A program made the position numbers and the translations under genes. A DNA stretch of 64,000 bases, taken from positions 496,001-560,000 of the forward strand of contig JAMJFZ010000698.1 in the NCBI GenBank assembly GCA_026225945.1. The letters are read 5' to 3'. Positions 1-23,400 of the stretch are shown here, one piece after another (the first letter of the stretch is position 1; each line of letters opens with the position of its first letter). Under the pieces are notes generated by a model that saw nothing but the letters and a program-made list of their open reading frames with translations, had not been told where the DNA came from and searched no databases. Source of the DNA: Cricetomys ansorgei (taxonomy: Eukaryota > Chordata > Mammalia > Rodentia > Nesomyidae).

Positions 1-1479
1 GGGTGCAGGAATTCACTTTGAAGTACTAAAGGAAAATTGGGGATGTATTTCCTCCATGCTCTAAAACAATAATATGGCTGCAGTGGCCTGCAAGTTGACC
101 CTCATGAGGGACAGGAGACTCCTGGGACCCTCCCTCAGCCGTGATGCAATGGTAATTGCCCCAATCTCACGCAGTTGCCTGTTCTCAGTACGTTCTGAAC
201 ATTATGTGATGAGTCTCTGCACTCACACTACCATCTGTAAGAGGCTCCTTTCACTAAGACGTGAGTAGTGCAGTCTGATAATAATAAACAGGAGTATTTA
301 GATGGCAGATTAAAGGCATCACTAACAAAACATCAATAGGTTCTGCCCTGGGACCTGTACTTTGCAAGCCATGGCTTTTCATCATGTTACTAGTATCCGG
401 CATGCATTTCTCCTCTATGGATGGAGCAGTCTTCGAACCCAATCAAGAGAGAGGTTGGTTATGCCCATAAGCAGTCATACCAACATCACACAAGTGCACA
501 CATCTTGGCTTGTAGCTTGGCATCGTAGGATGCAGGGTGCAAGGGTCAGTAAGACCACCGACATCTTTTCTGTGTAAGCAGACCACACACTCTGTGTGTC
601 AGTTAATGCCTGCTCTCGCCTCCTACCTCTCTACTACCCTGGCCCATATTTCCAACAAATCTCGCTACTGTATTCATCTCTATTCATTTTGGGGACTCAC
701 TGAGATGAACCAGGGCCATCTGTGAGACTGTGTGTTTGAAGCTCTCCATAGCCACAGTTGAGAGGTGAAGGGTAGGGTCCTTTCCCTTTCCTAGACTGAT
801 TATGGTCTTGTGTGAGGCCAATACATGTAAGCACAGTTGCTATTGGTCATGGATTACAGTAGTTGTACTGGGTCTGGAGAATGGGGCATGTCTTAGCCCT
901 TCCTCCTCCTTCCCTTACTTCCTTTCTGTTGCTCTTTCCCAGTGTTCCCAGTGTCCCCAGTGTAGGGCTGGTTCTACACACCTTACGTATTTTCTGCATC
1001 TGGGCCAGTCACTAGTCTCTGCATTCGCCACTGCATTTTTTTTAAAAGAATTTTTCTGTTTTATCTAAAAGCATCTTTAGCTTCTGAGTCTCAGAAGACA
1101 AACTTCTTTCTGAGTTAGTAAGACAAGATGACCATCTAGAGGAGAAAGCCGTACAGAGCAGGATGGATTCATTCCCTAGGCTGTTAGCAATGTACCGACT
1201 TCTTGAGAACATCTATCTATTTTGTTTCAAAATGCAAGTTCCGGAAAGGTCTCTCCCAAAGTCAAAACTGAAGTATTTGGTTTTAGTTTGTCATTTCTGT
1301 TGGTTCAGATAAGCACCTGAACTTAGTCTGTTATTTTTTTTTTAATTTTTATTTATTTATTTTTGGTGCATGTAGTCCAGGAGGCTGATAGTTAAGTCGA
1401 GGTGTTAGGCTTCTTCATATCTTGCCTTGGAATGGTTCGGAACCCAGGGTGGGGGGTCAGGTACCCGGGTGCAGCTTTC
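1..1479. other. Intergenic stretch, no gene recognised
   Basis: AT-rich non-coding sequence upstream of the first zinc-finger promoter. I see only short reading frames without a recognisable domain, a T-rich run near 1,330-1,365 and no clear SINE. It may be the 3' flank of a further family member lying to the left of the window, but I cannot show this. Confidence 0.5.
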
Positions 1480-2010
1480 TAATAGATCCAGTTCTGGCAG
1501 CAAGATGCAAGAGAAGCTGCGCAGCGCAGGTCCAGGGCAGCCTGACAGACAGCTGGAGCTGTGCGGAAGGCAGCCGAGACGGAGCGGGAGGGATGTGTAG
1601 ATCAGAGGAGGAATGGGGGGAAAAGAAAGCAGGCCTGGAACACTCCAACTAGGTGGAGGGTGAGATCTGGCGGGCTGGGCCAGAACACTCACGTAACCGG
1701 AACCTGTCCGCGATGGGCGGGCCCGGAGGCGGCGCGGAGGACCGCAGGCAGCAGGGCCTGGAAAATCCTCCATTTTCAGTGGGATTTCAAACGCTGTGTG
1801 CAGCCGGGGTCGGAGGACACGTGCCGGGGTCTCACGGGGACGTGAGAACTTCCCGCAGCCACAGGAGCCCCGTGGGGGCGGCCCGGGAAATCCAGCAGCG
1901 CAGTGGCGGGGCCCGCAGCCCGGAGATCCTGGATCCCCCCCCCCCCCCCCAGGTCAGAGGAGCTGGAGGGCTAGGAAACAGGCGCGGACTGGACCCCGGG
2001 GGTGGCTGGG
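1480..2010 (+). promoter_or_regulatory. GC-rich promoter and non-coding exon 1 of ZNF-1
   Basis: This CpG-containing block ends in a splice donor (exon end about 1,952, followed by GTCAGA). It aligns by eye with the first exons of ZNF-2 (donor after 12,231), ZNF-3A (after 25,412) and ZNF-4 (after 42,384), all of which continue with GTCAG. A run of about 17 C residues (1,934-1,950) lies directly before the donor and is probably length-polymorphic. The transcription start is not visible. The exon assignment rests on homology between the paralogous units. Confidence 0.6.
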
Positions 2011-2287
2011 GGTCGGGGGGTGGTGGGTGATCGGTTTTTCTCCTGCTCCAAAGGATGCTGCTCTCACAGTTCTCTCGCAGGTGTAAATAAGTTTGAGATC
2101 TTTTGAAAGGCGACGAAAATGCCGAGTTTAGCGTTTGTCTGCGGTTGCAAGACCATTCTCATGGAAACGTATCGCGTAGACAAACTGAGTTTGCGCGTCT
2201 GTGTTTGCAAACACCGTCTTTTTCTTTTTTTTCCCCTGATGTGCAAAAAAACAAAACAAAACAAAAAAACAAAGCTGGTGCATTTCC

Positions 2288-3150
2288 CAGGACCCACAGG
2301 GCAGCTCATCAACCTTTAGTTACTCCAATTCAAGGGGATCTGGTGACCTCTGGCCTCTGTGGGTGCCAGCCACACAACAGGTATACAGACATACGTGCAA
2401 GGTATTTGCTTTGCAAAACTCTGCTTTGCAAAAGCAAAGCATTTAAATCCAAACATAGTTTCTCACCCACCCTGGCTTAACCACTTTCCTATTCAAGAGA
2501 GAGACATTTGGCTTGGAGACTTGGTGGTCCCAGAGGGTTTGTTAAATTGCTCTGTACCTGATGACTCCAGACTTCTATTCAGTACAAAAAATTTACTACT
2601 CTGGGGAGTAAATGCATACCCACCACACCTGCCCCTCCACCTAGCCGTTCTGAATAGGGCAGTGGTCCTCAATAATTACTTTAAAAATTTTAAAAGTGTA
2701 TCCATGTACACCTTGGCTTTTTGTGCTTTTTGGTGACTGTCTTTAATTTTTAAAAAATATTTATTTTACACATGCGTGTGTGTGTCTCTGTGTGTGTATG
2801 CGCGCACGCGGTACATGTGTATCTAAGAAAGTCAGAAGAGGCATTGGCTCCCCTGGAGCCCCACACAGTTACAGATGGTAGTAAGCCACTATGTGAATGC
2901 TGGGTATTGAACCCAGATCCTCTGAAAGACAAATAGGTGCTCCAGGCTACTGAGCCGTCTATCCAGCACCTCTTTAATTTTGTTTGCATTTTCCTTAAAG
3001 TTATTCATTTGTCTTATGTGTCTGAGTATGTTACCTTGCAGGTATGTCTGTATACCTGTTGTGTGGCTGGCGCCCACAGAGGCCAGAAGAGGTCATCAGA
3101 TCCCTTTGAATTGCAGTCACTAAGGTGGATGAGCTGCCCTGTGGGTCCTG
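2288..3150. repeat. Inverted pair of SINE fragments (2,288-2,402 / 3,034-3,150) around a B3-type SINE
   Basis: Positions 2,288-2,402 read on the + strand closely match the reverse complement of 3,034-3,150 (roughly 90 percent by eye). Both contain the conserved stretch around a CCACACAACAGGTATACAGAC core. Between them, 2,747-2,970 is a B3-type SINE on the - strand: a TG-rich tail, the text for a GAGGCATTGG...GTTACAGATGG body and a final CCAGCACC end. A transcript through this region could fold into a hairpin. Confidence 0.6.
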
Positions 3151-3179
3151 ATAAAACCATTTTTATATTAGACGGTTTG

Positions 3180-4640
3180 GGCTCCAGGTGTTTCCATTTA
3201 TATAGTATTCCACTTACTACCCTCTTGTCTGAAGAAAAGCTGTTAAGAGTTTATGTGGCACTCTTGGTTACCATGCAATATTCTGATACTTTCCTTTTCC
3301 GTACTTGTGGCTTTGTCCTCCGTGAAACCCTTTTGTCTTTTTTTTTTTTTTTTTTTTTTCCTGGTTAATTTCTGTAGAGGCTCCTGCAATCTCTTTCAGT
3401 GTTTGCTTCTTTCTGAGTTCTTAATTCTGAGTCATGGATCATGTCTTCCTCTAGGACTTTCAGCATTTCCAGTCTACCAGGAAGGTCCTTGGTCCAGCTT
3501 GGTTTCTATGTAGGGCGAAAGACATGGGTCTAGTTCTTCTGACATGGAGTGTTATTTTACCAGAACTGCGTGTTCAGGGGGCGCTCTGTTCTTTGACATA
3601 AGTTAGCTGTCCCTACAGTGGGTTCTCTGTCCCACATGCTTGAAGTGAGGTCCTGTGATACTCCCGAGGTTATTCTGAGTATCTCGATCTGGGCGTTCGT
3701 GATTTTCCTGTTTCCACGTGACTTTCAGAAAGTGTTCTTCTACTTTTGTGAAGAATGTCAGTATTTCGCACATGGGAATCCCATCGATTCTGCGGCGTGC
3801 TGTTGGCGCGCCACGCCGTCTTTTACAGTCAGTGCCGTGGGAGTTCATTTCCTTCTTAAGCGAGTGCCTTAAGTTATCAGCATAGAAGCTACATAAGTCA
3901 TTTAGTTTATTCCTATGTCTTTCTAAATCTAGCGTGAATGTGTTGCTTTCCTCCTTTGTTTCACAACGTGCCCGTGACTGGCACGTAAAGAAAGGAGTGG
4001 CTCTTCTGTTTTGTGATTTCTTCAATACGACTTGAAGCGTTTATCAAATCTGAGAGTTTCCCGTGGTGTCCGTAGGAAGTCTTGGGTATACGGTCGTATG
4101 GTCCTGTCCTATCTGCACGTCTTGTTTCTTCGTTGTTTTTCAGATTTCTTAGCTTGCTCTGTAACTCTTTATTATGTAAGACCGGAGGGCGCATGTATCT
4201 TCTTGTCACAGTTTTTAAAATAACGCCGTTCGTTTTTTGTTTTTTTTTTTTTTTTTTTTGTTCTTGGCTGTTGTTCTCTCTGCTATAATATTGGCGCAGG
4301 ACTGACACATGAGCCTCTCCTTGTGTTGAGCTGGGTTCCATTTCTTTCCTAGTTCTTTCAGAAGTTGTATCGAAAAATCTTGTTGAACTTCGTCAGATGA
4401 CATTTCCGTGTTCTGCTGAGATTTTTTTTTTCTTTCATGTGTCTTTTATGCCCTGTGATACTTCTGGTACGGCTGGTTGGATTGTTGGTGATATTTTTGT
4501 ACCTTACTTGTTGGAATTAGTAGCTCTCCAGTGTGGTGTGTTGGGTGGACACAGTCGATTACTCCCAAGCTCTCTTCTGTGTAGCTATTCCTCACACGAC
4601 ATGTCTTATTTCCTGTGCTCTCGGGGATGATTTCTTTTTG
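3180..4640 (-). mobile_element. Degraded L1 fragment (ORF2 3' part), antisense
   Basis: On the - strand, conceptual translation of about 4,400 to 3,603 resembles the late part of L1 ORF2. A DLIN...SFLY segment is followed by an IDGIP...ILTFFTKVE..FLKVTW segment and a final GSITGPHFK, matching the order in rodent L1 reverse transcriptase ORFs. The frame is interrupted many times. Homologous intronic text recurs around 26,930-27,550, so the insertion probably predates duplication of the zinc-finger units. The limits are approximate. Confidence 0.5.
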
Positions 4641-5012
4641 ACTGATCTGTGTGTCTTTTGCCTCTAATTATTACCTGCAGCGCGGCTTGAATGGAATGGC
4701 ATGCGTTAATTCACGACCATCTTCAAATGCACTTCTTCGTCAATTGTAAGACAAGTTTTCTGGCTGCAATAAATATGGTTGACAGTTATTTTCTTTCGAG
4801 TATTTAAATACATTTTTCCATTCTCTCCTCACTTAGAATTGTTGACCAGACATCTGGTATAATTCTGGTAGTTAAGTCTTTTTTATATGGTTTGACATTG
4901 TTCCTAAAGAGAGTTTAATGTTAATTTTTGACTTGCATTTTTGACACCTTATATGAAAGAGTTCCAGTCCATAGTGCTGAGACAGAAACTCAGAGAAGAG
5001 CAACAGGAAGAA

Positions 5013-9295
<4,283 letters not shown>

Positions 9296-9620
9296 CTAAG
9301 TCATAGGAAACACCAAGAGTTTATACTGAAGAAAAAATTCTTCAGATGTAACAGTGTAGGAAAATCATTCATAAAAACACTTTACTTGTTCAACCTCAAA
9401 AAAATTCAAGAGGACGAAAGGTAGCCAGAACATTCTTACTGGAAGGGAACTACAATGATACAGTCACTGCTGTGAAATCCTCGTGTCTTGTACATTGGAA
9501 ATCCCATTGCTGGAGAGACCGAGAAATGGATTGAATTTTTCAAAGCCTTTACCTGGTGTTAAAATTGTAGGTACATATAAAAATTCATCCTGAAGGAAAA
9601 CCCGAGGAAACCGACCCCCC

Positions 9621-9775
9621 TTTTTTTTTTTAGTTTTTTTCGAGACAGGGTTTCTCTCTGTAGTCCAGGCTTTCCTAGAACTTGCTCTGTAGACCAGGCT
9701 GACCTCAAACTCAGAGATCTGCCTGTCTCTGCCTCCATAGTGCTGGGATGAAAGGCGTGCGCCGCCATGCCTTTA
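9621..9775 (-). repeat. B1 SINE in the ZNF-1 3' region
   Basis: In antisense it reads from a T-rich tail through CGAGACAGGGTTTCTC, CTCTGTAGACCAGGCTGACC, AGAGATCTGCCTG and TGCTGGGATGAAAGGCG. This matches the B1 (7SL-derived) body. It is probably transcribed as part of the ZNF-1 3' UTR. Confidence 0.8.
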
Positions 9776-10129
9776 AAGCATGAAACTGCTTTAATAAGGA
9801 CCCAACTTTCCTTCAACTTCAAAATACTCATTCTGGAGTCAAACCCTACAGATAGCAAGAGGGTGAGAAAAATTAAAGAGATAGCTGGTGGGCGTGATAC
9901 ATGCACATACACAGCTAGGCAATCCCAAAGAGTGTGGGAAATCATTTCTAAGTACTCAGGAAACCTGGAGAAGGATTTAGTCCCAACTGAATAGCTCAAC
10001 GATTCGTATAGAAACACTAAGACCCAGCAGACATTAGCCAAGCAAGTGTGTTGCGAAGAAGGAAACCAAACGAGTAGGTGAATTTGTCATGCATTGGGGT
10101 GGAGGAGTATATTTCCATTTGAATAAATA

Positions 10130-11800
10130 TAATATTATTCTTACTAACGTTTTGCTAATACTAGTATTGGGATTTGCTCAAATGTAAACACAGTGTCTGT
10201 TTCAACTCAGAAACATCCATGTTGTCTTACGGATGACTTTAGGGTAATGTGCATCAGTTGCTGCTGCTTCAGAGCTGGTGAGTCTGAGAGGGGAGTGATG
10301 GAGTTAGGTGGTTAGGGACTGGTCACTACCCATCTGCGGACCCCAACCATCTAGACAGACTACTGATGGCAAATTCAGAGTCTCCCTGGGTCAAAGCTTC
10401 TCTTCATGCAGATGATGCACAGATCAAGGCTTTCGTACTTGGTGACCTTTTAATAACTGTACAAGGGCATGACAGCCCCCAGGTGCCAACGAGAATCCTG
10501 TCATTGTGTGCACTGTGAAGATCACTCCCTGTTGCTGCTTTCTCCTGATTATTTTCTTCCTTGTTTCACTGTTTAAAAGCACAGCCATTTTGTTTGTTTG
10601 TTTGTGTTTTTGTTTCTGAGCAGAATCCTGCCTTGCAATCCCTTCAGGGATTTTTCTTCCCCTTTATTTGTAACACATGTTGGTGGAAGTGCTCTACTCT
10701 CCTGAGGTTCCGTTTTCTTTGTCTAGGGGGCAAAATTCCTGGGTCACAGCAGCTTCCAGGTGCAGCCATTAAAGCTTGCTACGGGATCGCTCCTAGAAAT
10801 CCCGTTAGTAAAGTGTTGTTGATGACACTCGTTCCGTGAAGAACTGATACCCTTAGCAAACTTCATCTCTGTAACACAAATTGAGATGAGCTTCCTCTTG
10901 CAATACGAGGAGGAACACACTTAGGTTTGAAGTAAGCATGTATGCTGCTGGGCGATCGGAGGAGGCAAGAGGCAGGGGATCTCTTGTCAGTTTGAGGTCA
11001 CCCTGGTCAATGTAGTTCAAGTCCAGCCAGGGCTACATAGTGAGACTCTAATAAAACAAAAGTCAGGCAAAAACATATTTTACAAATCCCCTGGGTGGGG
11101 GAATTGGCAAATCCATGGAATTAGTGATGTCTCTAAGGATGTCCTCAATGGAATTTATGTGGAAAAATAAAGATCAGAAGAAAATAAAATCTAACTTAGA
11201 GAATATCTAGTTGTGTTGAACAGGGTACTCTGGAACCCACACTTTCGCCTTCTTTGAAAGGCATATGGTGAATAATAACTGTAGCTTTTCATCTTAGTAA
11301 AGTGGCGTTCCTCCTTTATGATCTCCGTTTTGTTTTGTTTATTTCTGTGAAACCACGTGTGTTTTTTGAAATGTCCTACAACTCCGTGTAAGTTGATTTT
11401 TTAAATAAATAAAACCTCTATGATTCATGGTCTTACATGGAAATTCAGAGTCAATGTGATCTGGCCTCCAACCCGAACCTCTCACAGTTTTTGTCGCGTG
11501 AGAAATACGGGATCATTTGCGAGGCTTGATGAAGCACTGGAATGCTTTCATCCAAAGCCCCTTCCCATGGTACTGCAACTTTGTGTGATCCTGTCCAGAG
11601 TTTCCTTTTCATGTCTGAGGCATTATGGTGACTCTAACAGAAATTCCCTGATGGTGAAATTGGGATCCCAGTTCACACTTATGGAAGTATTCTTCCAAAC
11701 CTCCGGGCGGTGCTTTTCTTTGTTATCTTAACGCTTGTCATCCCCACTTGAACACAGACAGAGATCTGGCTTTTCCTGTATATTGAAATAAATGTCCATT
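10130..11800. other. Intergenic stretch with family 3' flank and a B1 remnant
   Basis: About 10,220-10,860 is homologous to about 22,554-23,185, downstream of ZNF-2. Shared landmarks include a GTGCATCAGTTGCTGCTGC-like segment and a region resembling GGTTCCGTT...GGGTCACAGCAGCTTCC. It therefore belongs to the tandemly duplicated unit. A degenerate B1 lies at about 10,949-11,065. No coding potential is recognisable. Confidence 0.55.
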
Positions 11801-11807
11801 GGAGCTG

Positions 11808-11827
11808 AATTTCCCACAAGCCATTGC
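11808..11827 (+). promoter_or_regulatory. Shared promoter element, copy 1 (ZNF-2)
   Basis: The 20-mer AATTTCCCACAAGCCATTGC lies about 0.4 kb before the exon 1 donor of ZNF-2. It recurs with at most one change upstream of ZNF-3A (25,035-25,054) and ZNF-4 (41,975-41,994) at similar spacing. The function is inferred only from conservation and position. Confidence 0.5.
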
Positions 11828-11889
11828 TAGTGCAGAGGGAGGGGAGGAACCGGGTTTGCTAAGGGAAAGTCGCCAACTTCAAAGGCTAC

Positions 11890-12450
11890 CCTGTGAACCC
11901 CAGACACTTGTCATTTTCAGGCAGCTGTGAACCACGGGGAAACAGAAGCGAAAGCGGAAGTTGGGGGGCGGGGGATGGTGAATATGGGAGGGGCCTGCGC
12001 AGTGGGCGGGGCCAGTGTCGGCTAGGAGCCCTGGAAGTGGAGGGACTGCAGGACTCGCGGTTCCCTAAGGGGTCTCGGGAGATGCTCGGTGCGGAGCCGG
12101 GGCGGAGCGCACGGCGGGGTCCCGGGAGCAGGGGCTCCCGGCAGCCGCGGGGCGGGCGGGGCGGCCCGGGGGAGTCACCGGTCAGCAGCGCGGTGCGGGG
12201 GCCGCAGCCCCGAGGCCCCGGAGCCTCCCAGGTCAGGGGAGCTGCGGGGCTGGGGATCGGGAGGAGGCCAGGGGTGGGGTGGGTTCCGGAGGGGGCTAGG
12301 GTTCGGGTCGGTTCCGGAGGGGCCCAGGGGTGGGGTCGGTTCCGGAGAGAGCCGCGGGGGGGGGGTGGTTCCGGAGGGCCGGGGAGGGGGTCCGGGTCCT
12401 CTCGCTCTCACACTTCTGCTGCGGATGGTCTCTGAACCGATGGTGAATTT
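11890..12450 (+). promoter_or_regulatory. CpG-rich promoter and non-coding exon 1 of ZNF-2
   Basis: The sequence is strongly GC- and CpG-rich, with GGGCGGGG boxes near 12,004 and 12,148. The exon 1 donor (CCCAG then GTCAGG) follows 12,231 and is homologous to the other units. G-rich repeated text follows (about 12,240-12,390, recurring GGTTCCGGAGG). No coding start is needed here because translation begins in exon 2. Confidence 0.65.
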
Positions 12451-13030
12451 TAGGTCGTGTGAACTGGGGACTGATCCTGATTCATTCTCTGTTTCTCTTT
12501 TAATCTTTTCCAAAATATTCACTCAAAATCTCGCCGAATTGAGTGCATGCATTGGTCGTTCCAGACGGCGTTCTCTGTTACTTCGGAAGCAACAGCGCTC
12601 TTGAATTGTAAATGCACCCGTGCTTTTCAGCTTCCGCCGTATACCCCTTTCCCTGTTGGAGAGAGGGCGGCTTTTACAGCCTGTGAATTGTCATCCTAGA
12701 AAGCTTGTTAGATAATAGTCACCCAGTCGTTTGAATCGGTATTTTGGCCACCTCCACAGTTACGGTTGAATGGATTGACATTTCCTATGTAGGATTTTAC
12801 CATCAGGTTTCCATCTGAGATGTAAACACAGTGCTCACAATTTTAAAGACGCCTTACGCGTGTTAGTGGGGGCTCTCAGGCCACAGTATATCCAGTTAGA
12901 AAGCGCCTTATACAACAGCACGGTGGTGCTGGGGATGTTTGAGTAAGTCCCTAATTCTCTTTTGTCTCTGTGACTCAAGAGCACCACTCTACCCACAGAC
13001 ACGTGGCCAGACTGTTGCTTTTTATTTCAG

Positions 13031-13160
13031 GGTTTGTTGACTTTCAGTGCTATGGCTATAGACTTCTCCCAGGAAGGGAAGGGGAGGGGAGGGGAGGGGG
13101 TGTGGGGTGGATCCTAATGCCTAGACCCTGCTCAGAGTGCTCTGTACAGAGAGACGCGGT
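13031..13160 (+). pseudogene. Relic KRAB-A exon
   Basis: After a TTTATTTCAG acceptor the text reads GLLTFSAMAIDFSQE, clearly a KRAB-A start. A purine run of GGGGA repeats then replaces the EW core and a stop follows. The later part still resembles the LDPAQSALYRE segment. No donor or frame is kept. It lies between exon 1 and the start exon of ZNF-2, so it is a leftover of a deleted or partly duplicated unit. Confidence 0.8.
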
Positions 13161-13656
13161 GTTTAAGTAGAATGAGGAAGAAAGATACCAGTTATTAGGT
13201 ACCGACTTTACTGATTTACGTAACGATTTACACGAAGCACCGCTTGTGCTGCCAGTGGCCATGCACGGCTTCATCGAGTACCTGGAACGGAATAACCTGG
13301 AGAAACAGCGGAAACGTTGCCCTTAGCAACCCAGCCACAAACGCTTACACCTGTTAGCTGTAACGTGCATTTGGAAAGACCCCACGCTAACTTGCCTTTA
13401 AGCTTCTGCTTTTCTCCTGGCTCCACCTTGAGGTTGTAGATTATAAAATACAAATACAAACCGGATTGGAGACCAAAGCCTTTCAGAGCTAGCCTGACTT
13501 CAGTCCACGTGATGTCTCTCTCTTCTTTTCCCACTCCCAACGGTGTCGGAGAGTTTATTCCAGAGAGATTCCCGACACAGAATGATAGCAATTTGGTCAC
13601 TGTGAGTGAGAACAGTTTTTTTTTCCCTCATCCTCAGGTGCCTTTTCTTTTCTTTC

Positions 13657-13852
13657 TTATTTTTTTTAAATTTATGTCTTATGAGTGTTTTGTCTGCATG
13701 TATATCTGTGCATTCACGTGCAGGCCTCATACCTGCAGAGGTTAATGGACATCATATCCTCTAGAGTTGATGGTTGATGTCTGCTGTGTGACTTGAACCT
13801 GGGTCGTCTAGAAGAGCGTGCTCTTAAATCCTGGGTTGTCTCTTCAGCCCTT
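13657..13852 (-). repeat. B3-type SINE
   Basis: A T-rich/TTTATGT start, a TGTCTGCATGTATATCTGTG segment and a final TCTCTTCAGCCC end match the antisense of a B2/B3 SINE. It is divergent and lies in the long 5' intron of ZNF-2. Confidence 0.6.
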
Positions 13853-14226
13853 TAACTTTCTCACTCGTGTGTGTTGTCTGCTCTACTTATTATTTTCAGT
13901 GCTCTGTGGATGAAATGACCTGTTAATTCGTAACTATCTTCAAAGGCACTTACCTCTCTGTGAATTGTTAGAAACATTTTGCAATGTTTGGGTGCAATAG
14001 CATGGTTAACAGTCATTTTCTGTCATGGCTTTAAGTGCACCGTTTTATGGTCTCCTGGCTGTAGGATTATTGACAAGACATTTGGGAATATTCTAGTGTT
14101 TGGATCTTCTTTATGTGGTATGTCTTTGTTCCTAACCATCTTTAGTATCGATTTTAGGTTTATAATTTTGACGTCTTGATACAAAAGTGCAAGAAGAGGA
14201 AACTCGCAGGAGTACAACAGGGAGAA

Positions 14227-21229
<7,003 letters not shown>

Positions 21230-21539
21230 TACGGCGTATGCGTTCTCCAGACCTCTGTCCTTGCAGACCAGTGCGGGCGCCATACGGAGAGTCGTTATGA
21301 ACGTGAGAAACTTGTGACACCCTTTAAAGGATTTTTGAGTCTTGCAAGACGTCAAAAGTTTATTCTGAGGAAAAATTCTGAATGTGCGACAATGTGGAAG
21401 TGTTTCATTAAAATATTTTACTGCCCAGCCTCAAAAAAAAAATCCATAATGAAGACAGTATGTGTTAACGTAAAGAATGTTGCCAGGCCTTTAGCTGTTC
21501 CTTGAAATGTTATAGGCAGAAAGTTCATATTAAAGATCT

Positions 21540-23400
21540 TATAAATGTTTACCATTGTGCTGTATTTGTGCCTCATTGCACATTAGAAACTCCACTCTAG
21601 AGAACCCTGAAAAATCTTTGTGAAGGATAGCCCAAGAAAATGCTTTAATGAAGAATCTTTTTTTGTTCCACTTTCAAAATAGTCATTCTGAAGTAAAAAC
21701 CTACCAATACCTGCCAAAGCAAGTTATGTTTTAAATTTTAATTACTGTGCCTAAGCAAGCTGTAGAACAAGAACAAGATGACTTCCTGGAGTGTTGGGTG
21801 GGGCTGTTCAGGTGAGGTACAGAAAGACAGAATCCTGTTCTCTCCCTTGCCCAAGGACAGATAGCCTCCTAGAATGTTGTGTGTGGGGGGACTGTCTAGA
21901 TCCCATTCAGTTAATCCTACTGCACCAGTATGCTCCAAATGCACTGGATACACTTAATTACTTGTAGGTGGGAGATAACCCAGATAGGAAAAATGTGAGG
22001 ATAGATACTTGCCTCTGATTGGACCTGCTGGGAAATAACATAGCCTTATGGGTTCTTCCTTTGTAAGCATCTGATCCACATGACTCTGGGTCATTCTGTG
22101 CGAACTCTGGAGGTGACAGTATCACTCTGTGGGAACCTCAGAATGGTCCTGGTCAGAGTCCACCTTCCTGGCCAGTAATTTAATTTGGCTCAAAATTGTG
22201 GTGATGGTCTTATTCTCGGCCAGTGGGGTTTACATAGCAAGATAGTGAGAACTTTAAAGACATAGTCTGTGGCTGTGACAACAAGTATGCTTATGGACAG
22301 CTAGGAAATCCCCAAGAGTATGTAGGAAAATTATTTTTCAGTGCTCAAGGACGTTGTGGGAGTTTTTAGTGAAACTGCAGAGCACAGTGATAGAATATTC
22401 ATATACAAAGACTAAGAAACCAAAATCTTGTAGGCATTACTAGACAAGCTCATGTACTACAAGGAAGAAAACAAACACACAAAACTGTATTTCAATAGAA
22501 TATGATTCTTCGAATTAAGCACACAGCATTGAAATTGGCTGACACGAGGAAAGTTGGTTAGATTACACCCAAAAGCATCATTCACATTAGCGAATGATTA
22601 TCTGATAATGTGTATCAATTGTTGCTGCATCGGAGTGGATGAATCCAAGACAGGGAAGTTAGTCAGGGACCGGCCACTAACCATCAGGGGACCAGAATCA
22701 TCTGCACAGACTCCTTGTGCCAATTTCAAATCCTCCATGGTTCAGAGCTCCTGTGCGCACAGAGGCTGCACAGAACAAGGCCCCGTTGAGGTCTTTTCTG
22801 TAACTATACTAGTTCATGACAGAGGTCCATGCCAAGAATTTGGACATTTTGTGTGTAGAAGGACAACGTTCCTGTTCAAAATTGCTTTCTTTACTCGGAA
22901 TCGTTTAAAAGCAAGTCTTCCTGCTTGAGCAGAATCCTGTCTCAGAAAACCTCCACTTTCAGAAGCTATTCTTTTTACTTGTAATAAATGTCAGTTGAAG
23001 TACTCAATGCTATTGTCCTAGGGATGCTTTATTTTTGCATGGGTAGGATTCCGGGGTCACAGCGGCTTCCGGGTACAACCATTTTAACTGGCTGCCTGCT
23101 GTTAGTACTCTCTCTCAGTGAGGCAACATTAATACTGAAGTCGAATCAGGTAGAAAAGACCGATAATGAGATACAGATTTATTAATTTATGGTTTACTTA
23201 AAGCATTGCTATACTGCTCATTGCCAAACACAACTTCACCTTACTACCTGGAACAGAACCACCTGGGCAGGGCCCTCAGTCTCAAGCAATTGAGAAAGGA
23301 GAAATGACTGAAATGATAGGTTCTGGCCCTAGTAACCCCTCCTCAGAAGCTTACTCTTGTCAACTGGAGCATATGCACTTGAAAAGCAAAAGCCCCCAGC
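21540..23400. other. ZNF-2 3' flank
   Basis: Non-coding. From about 22,554 to 23,185 it is homologous to the ZNF-1 3' flank (10,220-10,860), so it marks the tandem duplication unit. No independent gene is visible. A possible polyadenylation signal AATAAA occurs near 22,983. Confidence 0.5.

Noticed and set aside
12089..12604. Open frame of 171 residues rich in glycine and arginine at the ZNF-2 promoter
   Set aside because: It is a product of GC-rich repeats (GGTTCCGGAGG), and translation of the family starts in the conserved 30-nt exon instead.
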